Positions 58,653-64,000 of a stretch of 64,000 nt of DNA are shown in pieces. Source of the DNA: Lewinellaceae bacterium (GTDB taxonomy: Bacteria > Bacteroidota > Bacteroidia > Chitinophagales > Saprospiraceae); the NCBI GenBank assembly GCA_020636315.1, contig JACJYA010000013.1, forward strand, positions 1 through 64,000, given 5' to 3'. Position numbers and translations under genes: made by a program. The notes beneath the pieces are model-generated. The model was not told the origin of the DNA, did no database searches, and worked only from the letters and a program-made list of their open reading frames with translations. Numbering within the stretch: the first letter of the stretch is position 1; each line of letters begins with the position of its first letter.

Positions 58653-61600
58653 TTAAAAATTTGCCGCCACCTGCGCCCTGCCGGTATGGACTACCCTGGC
58701 ATCTCCTGTTTTTCTGCCTTCATAGCTGATGCGGAGCTGGATGTTCCTGGCCAGTTGGCGGTCGAGGCTTAGGTTCCAGAGGAAATTCCTGCCGCGTTGC
58801 AGGCCGTTCAGCATGGCAAAGCCAACCGGCGAGTTGGGGTTCCCTTCAAATTTGACCTGTACAAGGGAAATGCGCAACTGTATGGTGCTTTTGGTGGAAC
58901 GGTTGTAGCGGGCGTCCAGGTTGAACTCGTGGCGGCGGGCGGATTCGCCTCCCTGCTCCAGCGTGTTTTCATCCAGTTGAAACTGGTATTTCAGCGTGGA
59001 CCGGAAATTCCTGCCCGGCAGAAAGGACAACTCCGGGGACAGCTTCACCGACTCGATGTTGTAGTCTTTGTTGTCGAAAAATTCGGAATCGCTGGTGCGC
59101 AACCCCTGGGTAAGCGAGAGCCGGGTGCTCCAGGTGCGCGAGATGTTCCAGCGCCCCTGCAGGTACTGTTCGCTGTTGCGGCGGGATTCGAAACCGGAGG
59201 TCTGCACAAATTTGTTCCGGTTGTCCGTCATGCCGAGTTGCAGGTCGTAAACCGGGTCCGCCTGGTTGAAGAAAAGTACGTTTCGGATATTGGAGGTGAC
59301 GGCCACCAGGGCAGTGTCTGCAACATCGAGCTGAAAGGGGTTGTAAGGGGCTACCCCCTCTGCCTGTCGGGTCTTCCGCCTGATGCTTAGTGTGGAAATG
59401 GTGGAGAGGCGCGCCAGAAAGCGCCGCAAGCCCTCCTGGCTGTACCAGATGGCCTTGGGGTTGAGGCGCAGGCTTTGGTTGAGGTTGACATTGTCAGTGC
59501 GGATGAACTCATCGGTGATGGCGGAAATGCGCACGTAATCGGCGAGGTCCTGAAACGGCGCTACCTCCATTTCGTTGGGCTGAATGATGCCGTCGTTGTT
59601 GTAAAGAGAATCCAGCCAGATGTAGGCGCCTTCTCCGGGATTTACTCTTACGTAAGTAAATTCCACTTTGGGTTCCTGCCCGGACCCGATCTCGTAAGTA
59701 GTGGTGGACTGGAAGACGCCTTTGGCCAGGCCCATGCTGAGGTCAGAACGGCCCAGGAAGGTCTCTCCCGGCTCCTGAGCAGTACTGCCAGGTTTGTCGA
59801 TCTTGAGTTGTCGGTAGGTCAGGTTGCCGGCAAGTTGTATTCGGTTCTGACGGCCGCGCAGTTCCCAGCTGCCGTTCACATTGGCTTCGTTGGCGGTAGT
59901 GTTGGTTTCAAATGCTCCGTCCACCGGTGCGTAGTCGATCCGCTGGCTGAAGCTGGCGCCGTACTTATACTTTTCCTGCGACTGATTTTCCACAAAAAGG
60001 CGGTATCTGTTATAGTAGAAACTGCTGGCCAGCAGGGTATCGGCCCCGGCGTTGAAGCGGCTGCTTTTTTCCTGTTCGCCGTAAGCGCCCAGGCGCAGGC
60101 CGCCCAGCCGGGGAAAAATGCGGGCAATGGCGCCCCGGGGCCGGAGGAAGCGGGTGCGCTGTCCCTGGCTTTCTGTCTGCAGGAGGCTGCCATCGAGGTC
60201 AACCTCCCAGTTGCGGGCCAGGCTGCGCAGGCGCACCTGATGGCGCAGGCCGGTGTAGAGGGTGTCGCGCAGGTAACCACTGAACCCGTAACTGAGGCTA
60301 CCCAGGCCGGCTTTCCGGAGGCTGAAGCCGCTCCTGCCGATGTGTTCACGGGCCCGTTGCACCTGACCGACCCCCTGGACATTGGCCAGGTTCCAGTCGC
60401 GCAGGAATTCCGGGTTGCGGTAGGGGTTGAGGGGTTCGAAATGCTCGTGGACAAACTCGTAGCTGAGGTTGGAAGCCAGCTGCCAGCCACTGCTGTCGGG
60501 CCCCAGGTTGAAAGTCCGGTTGAATTCGGTAAAGGCGGCCAGCCCCAGGTCGTCCCCACTGTCTAAGGAGGAAAAGCGGTTGAGGTCGTTGCGGCTGAAT
60601 GCCACTTCGGTGGTGAGGCTGGAGTTTTTCGAAAAATCATACTTTCCGCCTAGTGTAAGCATTTGCTGTTGCCGGGGTGCAACCAGTTGTACCACCGGTT
60701 CGTAATCTCCCAGTGGGCGGCAGTCGGGCCCGAAGCCTACCCATCGGTAAACGCGCTCGTTGGCCGCCTGCTGCCGGTCGAGTACATACTGGCCATTGCC
60801 CGGGCCCACCAGGGAGAAATTGGCAGTATAACGGGCGCTGTCTTCATTGGTGGTAAACACCAGGTATTGCAGTGCCGTGTCCTGTAAACCGCATTGGATA
60901 ACGGTATCCACAAGCTTGTAGGCAACCCGGTAAGGAACAAACTCCTCCAATGTGTCGATGCTGGGGTAAAGGGCTCCGGTGAGGTTATCGCCGGCCTGGC
61001 TGAGGATGCGCTTCTGTTCGTCGTTCAGGCCCAGTTCCCCGGTTGAATTCTTACTGTCCTGCTGGTTGAAAAAGTTAAGATCCAGGCGGAGTTTGCCCCG
61101 TTCGTAGGCCGTGCCGGCGGCATAGAGGGAGCGCACATAACTCTGGTCGGCATATTCAAATTCTACGGTAATGCGGCTGTCCTTGGTAATGAGCCGTTTA
61201 TTGGTGAAGGTCACTTCTCCGCGGTTGTAATCAACGATGTAGTCCTCTTCCAGCCCGCGCCGGAGCTGCTCGCCGTCCAGAAAAACCTTCTCGGTGCCTG
61301 CCAGTACGATGATGAAGCGTTCTCCTTCCGCCCCTCTGAGTTTGTAGGGCCCCTGGTTGCCTTCAATGGCAGGGATGAGGTTGCGGGTAAACTGCCCCCG
61401 GGAAATGGCGATACTCGCATTGCTGCTCAACCGCCCGTCGCCCAGGGCGGCAGTATTGCTGAAGGTGGCGCCCTGCAGTTTTTTGAAATAATTCATGAAA
61501 TAACTGTTGGGCCGCTGCAGCTCGTAATCACCGGCAATGAGCCGGTTGTCGTCCTTTTTCAGTTGTATAAAAATGCGGTCGAACTCCCTCAACTGCTGGG

Positions 61601-62177
61601 TATTGCCCTCCGGTTGCAGAGGAATATTCTCGTCGGTGATCGCGGCGAGGACTTCCACCCCCTCGCCCAGTTCGCCGGCCATTTGCAGGTTGAAGCTGGA
61701 GTTGAGGACGAGGTCCTGGTTGTTGCCGAAGGAGACGCCGCGGGTGAAGTTGCCATTGTAATCGAGCCCTTTAATGCCCGGAAGAGCTTCCTCCTGCTGT
61801 TGGTAGGGGTTGTAGGCAATGCCGATCAGGCCCTCCTCCTGCCGGTTCGCCTTGCTGGTGTCGAGATGGAAAATGGGTTCGCCGAGCCGAAAGGGCAGAG
61901 CCCGGTAGCTGGCCCGGAGGCTGTCGAACTGCATTGCAGGCGGTTTTAGTTGCAGGCGGTTGTCATCCAGGAAGTAGAAAGCGGTATCCAGGCGGCGGCC
62001 GGTGCCGGCATCCCGGAGTTCGAAGGAGGAATAGATGATGCTCAGGCTGTCCAGTTCAATGGCTTCCGCCCGGGGGAGGAAAGTGCGTTCCCGGCGGTTA
62101 TCGGCCAGAGGCGACTGTGCCGGAAGCCTGGCAACCAGCGTCAGAATTAGCAATATGTATAGCCCGGTTTTTCTCAA
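58653..62177 (-). CDS. Large outer-membrane beta-strand protein, SprA-like
   Basis: 1174 aa with a signal peptide (ends near LPAQ). The sequence is rich in alternating strands and Arg/Gln-containing beta patterns and ends with strand-like motifs and a C-terminal aromatic (VAANF), as in barrel proteins. The segment EKVFLDGEQLRRG ... DYIVDYNRGEVTFTNKRLITKDSRI resembles repeats of SprA, the T9SS translocon of Bacteroidota, but the protein is only about half SprA's length. Monocistronic. Confidence 0.7.
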   Translation of the reverse strand: MRKTGLYILLILTLVARLPAQSPLADNRRERTFLPRAEAIELDSLSIIYSSFELRDAGTGRRLDTAFYFLDDNRLQLKPPAMQFDSLRASYRALPFRLGEPIFHLDTSKANRQEEGLIGIAYNPYQQQEEALPGIKGLDYNGNFTRGVSFGNNQDLVLNSSFNLQMAGELGEGVEVLAAITDENIPLQPEGNTQQLREFDRIFIQLKKDDNRLIAGDYELQRPNSYFMNYFKKLQGATFSNTAALGDGRLSSNASIAISRGQFTRNLIPAIEGNQGPYKLRGAEGERFIIVLAGTEKVFLDGEQLRRGLEEDYIVDYNRGEVTFTNKRLITKDSRITVEFEYADQSYVRSLYAAGTAYERGKLRLDLNFFNQQDSKNSTGELGLNDEQKRILSQAGDNLTGALYPSIDTLEEFVPYRVAYKLVDTVIQCGLQDTALQYLVFTTNEDSARYTANFSLVGPGNGQYVLDRQQAANERVYRWVGFGPDCRPLGDYEPVVQLVAPRQQQMLTLGGKYDFSKNSSLTTEVAFSRNDLNRFSSLDSGDDLGLAAFTEFNRTFNLGPDSSGWQLASNLSYEFVHEHFEPLNPYRNPEFLRDWNLANVQGVGQVQRAREHIGRSGFSLRKAGLGSLSYGFSGYLRDTLYTGLRHQVRLRSLARNWEVDLDGSLLQTESQGQRTRFLRPRGAIARIFPRLGGLRLGAYGEQEKSSRFNAGADTLLASSFYYNRYRLFVENQSQEKYKYGASFSQRIDYAPVDGAFETNTTANEANVNGSWELRGRQNRIQLAGNLTYRQLKIDKPGSTAQEPGETFLGRSDLSMGLAKGVFQSTTTYEIGSGQEPKVEFTYVRVNPGEGAYIWLDSLYNNDGIIQPNEMEVAPFQDLADYVRISAITDEFIRTDNVNLNQSLRLNPKAIWYSQEGLRRFLARLSTISTLSIRRKTRQAEGVAPYNPFQLDVADTALVAVTSNIRNVLFFNQADPVYDLQLGMTDNRNKFVQTSGFESRRNSEQYLQGRWNISRTWSTRLSLTQGLRTSDSEFFDNKDYNIESVKLSPELSFLPGRNFRSTLKYQFQLDENTLEQGGESARRHEFNLDARYNRSTKSTIQLRISLVQVKFEGNPNSPVGFAMLNGLQRGRNFLWNLSLDRQLARNIQLRISYEGRKTGDARVVHTGRAQVAANF

Positions 62178-62320
62178 ATCGTATGCTTCGTTATATTCTG
62201 CCGCAAAGGCTCACAGACACAAAGGTATCAGGCTCGGTTTGAAATTACTATTGAGAACGCGAAATGGGCAGGTAAGGTATTTTGTTTCGGCATCGGGGAG
62301 GAAAAACAGAACGGTGCGGA
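62178..62320. other. Upstream region of the SprA-like gene
   Basis: Presumed minus-strand promoter region; I do not see a clear TAnnTTTG box here, so it is left unassigned. Confidence 0.3.
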
Positions 62321-62357
62321 CAAAAAAACAGAAAGGGCAACACATGGTTGCCCTTTC
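62321..62357 (-). terminator. Orphan intrinsic terminator
   Basis: An 11-bp perfect stem (GAAAGGGCAAC / GTTGCCCTTTC, loop 5 nt) followed on the minus strand by CTGTTTTTTTG. No minus-strand gene ends here. A minus-strand start near 62458 (TACTTTG at 62464-62470) would give a transcript of about 140 nt. Confidence 0.8.
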
Positions 62358-62764
62358 CGCAAGAAATCACCCGACTGTTGTGTTGGCTGTTGAGTGACAG
62401 GCACTCTAGCCAAATCACTCATCAGCACTTATCAATTCAACAACTTTGACGTTAAAAAGCTGCCAAAGTATTGTTTTGCGCCTGTAATTTAAGATAAATT
62501 AACATTTTGAGGGGAAGCTTAACCGAAAAATAGCATAAATTTTACACCTGCGTCGGGCCAGAGTGGCATCTTTTTTGCTGCTCCTGTATCCTGATGGCGG
62601 CGGAAAATTAAATCCGGGGCATATATGAGAAATATTTTACTTTTCACTAAATTTGTCCATATTTGGGCTGTTCCCTTTATAGCTCCAGATATATTGGATC
62701 GCTCAGAGAGGGCCCTTCGCCTCCACTGCAGCTTCAGGTTACATACCCTTTTTTTTCGATTGCC

Positions 62765-62772
62765 TACATTTG
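62765..62772 (+). promoter_or_regulatory. -7 box of the peroxidase gene
   Basis: TACATTTG (perfect TAnnTTTG), about 102 bp before the ATG at 62875. Another match, TAAATTTG, lies at 62648-62655. Confidence 0.5.
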
Positions 62773-62874
62773 AAAGACCATCTGCACCGCCCCTGTCCGC
62801 TACCCCATTTTTGGGTTTCTGTGCTACGGTTGTATCGAATGTACTATTTCGCCCATGAGCTTAAAAAACCGCTT

Positions 62875-64000
62875 ATGCAAAGACGACCTTTACTCTTAAT
62901 CCTCTTTGTCTCTGCTGCACTGGCCGCCGCCGCACAAACGGTGGATGTGCAAAACTACCGCACCATTGACGGTAGCCAGAATAACCTGGGCCACCCCGAT
63001 TGGGGAGCGGCGGGAACCAACCTGCTTTTCTTCACTCCGGTCGGCTATGAGAACCTCATCGATGAGCCGGCGGGCCCCAACCGGCCCAACCCCCGGGAGA
63101 TCAGCAACCGCCTCTTTTCCCAGAGCGGCCTGCTCAACGACCCCATGAACCTCAGCGATTTTTGCTGGGTCTGGGGCCAGTTTATCGATCATGATATCGG
63201 CCTTACGCCGGATGGCAGTGAAGACGCCAGCATTCCGGTTCCGGAAGGAGATGACTGGTTCGACCCTTTTAACACCGGCCAGATGATGATCCCCATGAAG
63301 CGCAACATTTATGACCCCAATACGGGGACCAATGCGCTCAACCCCCGTCGCCACCCCAACATGATCACCTCCTTTATCGATGGTTCGGGGGTATATGGCT
63401 CGGAGGAAGAACGCGCCAACTGGCTGCGCACATTCTCAGGCGGGAAACTGAAGACTTCGTCCGGCAACCTGCCGCCTTTCAATACTTACAACGGAGAATA
63501 CGATACTCCCATCGACCCCAATGCTCCCCACATGGACAATCCCGTGGGTATCAGCGATAAGTTTTTCGTCGCCGGTGACGCGCGGGCCAACGAAAACCCG
63601 CTTTTGCTCAGTTTCCATACCACCTTCCTGCGCGAACACAACCGCTTGTGTGACGAACTGGCCGGTTTGCATCCCGACTGGACGGATGAAGAGCTGTACC
63701 AGCACGCCCGGAAGATCGTCGGGGCACTCATTCAGTCGGTAGTGTTTAACGAATGGCTGCCTACTATGGGTGTCAACCTGCCGGCTTACCAGGGATACGA
63801 CTCTGCGGTGAACCCCCAGTTGATGAACGTTTTTTCCGGCGCTGCCTTCCGAATGGGCCATACCTTGCTCAATGGCCAGCTGATGCGCGTCGATAATGAT
63901 GGCAACGTATTGTCACAAGGCAACATGATGCTGCGCGATGCCTTCTTCAACCCCTTCCCGGTAATGGATATGGGGATCGAGCCCTTTATCAAAGGGATGG
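62875..64000 (+). CDS. Animal-type haem peroxidase, partial at right edge
   Basis: At least 375 aa, cut by the window end. A signal peptide (ends near AAAQ) is followed by a peroxidase domain. Distal His motif WGQFIDHD (His 106), REHNRLC and the proximal His in FRMGHTLLNG (about residue 329) are the animal peroxidase (An_peroxidase) signatures. Secreted peroxidases of this family generate hypohalous acids or crosslink substrates. The C-terminus is missing, so any sorting domain is unseen. Confidence 0.88.
   Translation, partial: MQRRPLLLILFVSAALAAAAQTVDVQNYRTIDGSQNNLGHPDWGAAGTNLLFFTPVGYENLIDEPAGPNRPNPREISNRLFSQSGLLNDPMNLSDFCWVWGQFIDHDIGLTPDGSEDASIPVPEGDDWFDPFNTGQMMIPMKRNIYDPNTGTNALNPRRHPNMITSFIDGSGVYGSEEERANWLRTFSGGKLKTSSGNLPPFNTYNGEYDTPIDPNAPHMDNPVGISDKFFVAGDARANENPLLLSFHTTFLREHNRLCDELAGLHPDWTDEELYQHARKIVGALIQSVVFNEWLPTMGVNLPAYQGYDSAVNPQLMNVFSGAAFRMGHTLLNGQLMRVDNDGNVLSQGNMMLRDAFFNPFPVMDMGIEPFIKGM

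Noticed and set aside
59475..60566. 363-codon forward frame opposite the SprA-like gene
   Set aside because: Shadow of a long Arg/Gln-rich gene on the minus strand.

Overview
The window looks like chromosomal DNA from a Bacteroidota member, most likely Saprospiraceae. It carries a type IX secretion (T9SS) sorting domain, SprB-like repeats, an SprA-like outer-membrane protein, the bamD-rpoZ-coaBC-DUF4835 operon, many lipoproteins, and promoters with the Bacteroidota -7 box TAnnTTTG. G+C is fairly high except around 33-35.5 kb. The genus assignment is inference.

Layout. 0.3-6.3 kb: a two-component propeller sensor kinase with a LytTR regulator, and a TPR lipoprotein. 6.5-11.1 kb: a signalling block with a predicted FixL-type haem-PAS histidine kinase, a receiver protein fused to a CRP/FNR regulator, a candidate small RNA and a thioredoxin-fold/universal stress protein (USP). 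11.1-14.1 kb: lspA, a guanine-deaminase-like gene, a DUF819 membrane protein and a small lipoprotein. 14.5-17.8 kb: an RNA-rich zone with four tandem tRNA-like genes whose variable arms are 52-83 nt, an alpha-solenoid protein, a 45-aa peptide whose start lies in a 15-bp palindrome, and a candidate structured RNA. 17.8-24 kb: an HD hydrolase, a DUF4920 lipoprotein and two secreted MORN-caspase paralogues separated by nested palindromic repeats. 24-31.7 kb: a PLP enzyme, O-antigen ligase, FkbM methyltransferase, a TPR-PD40-SPOR protein, purN and an unknown secreted protein. 31.9-38.2 kb: an A+T-richer accessory island with a small HTH protein, a secreted aspzincin-like metallopeptidase, two lipoproteins and a T9SS cargo. 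38.2-52.5 kb: mostly housekeeping (coaBC, rpoZ, bamD, thioredoxin, symporter, fabH, efp, accB, accC, MsbA-like ABC exporter). 52.7-57.6 kb: a stress cluster with three USPs, a CBS protein, a rhodanese and small unknowns. 57.7-64 kb: a TraB-family protein, an SprA-like protein and the start of an animal-type haem peroxidase.

The main discovery candidate links 6.5-9.7 kb with 54.5-57.7 kb. Six promoters carry a TGAY-N4-RTCA box (FNR/CRP type), paired with a second box 22 or 23 bp further upstream (only a half-site at one promoter). In three promoters the proximal box lies exactly 29.5 bp (centre to edge) from a perfect TAnnTTTG. The six units are the sensor kinase itself, the candidate small RNA, two USP units, the unknown-CBS operon and the rhodanese operon. 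Together with the FixL-type sensor and the receiver-CRP/FNR fusion this reads as an oxygen/redox-responsive stress regulon, similar in logic to FixLJ-K or the mycobacterial DosR dormancy regulon. The link between this regulator and these boxes is inferred.

The second candidate is the tRNA-like array at 14660-15402: class II bodies with AspRS-type identity positions (GUC anticodon, C38, G73, G2-C71), oversized variable arms and a strong promoter in front.
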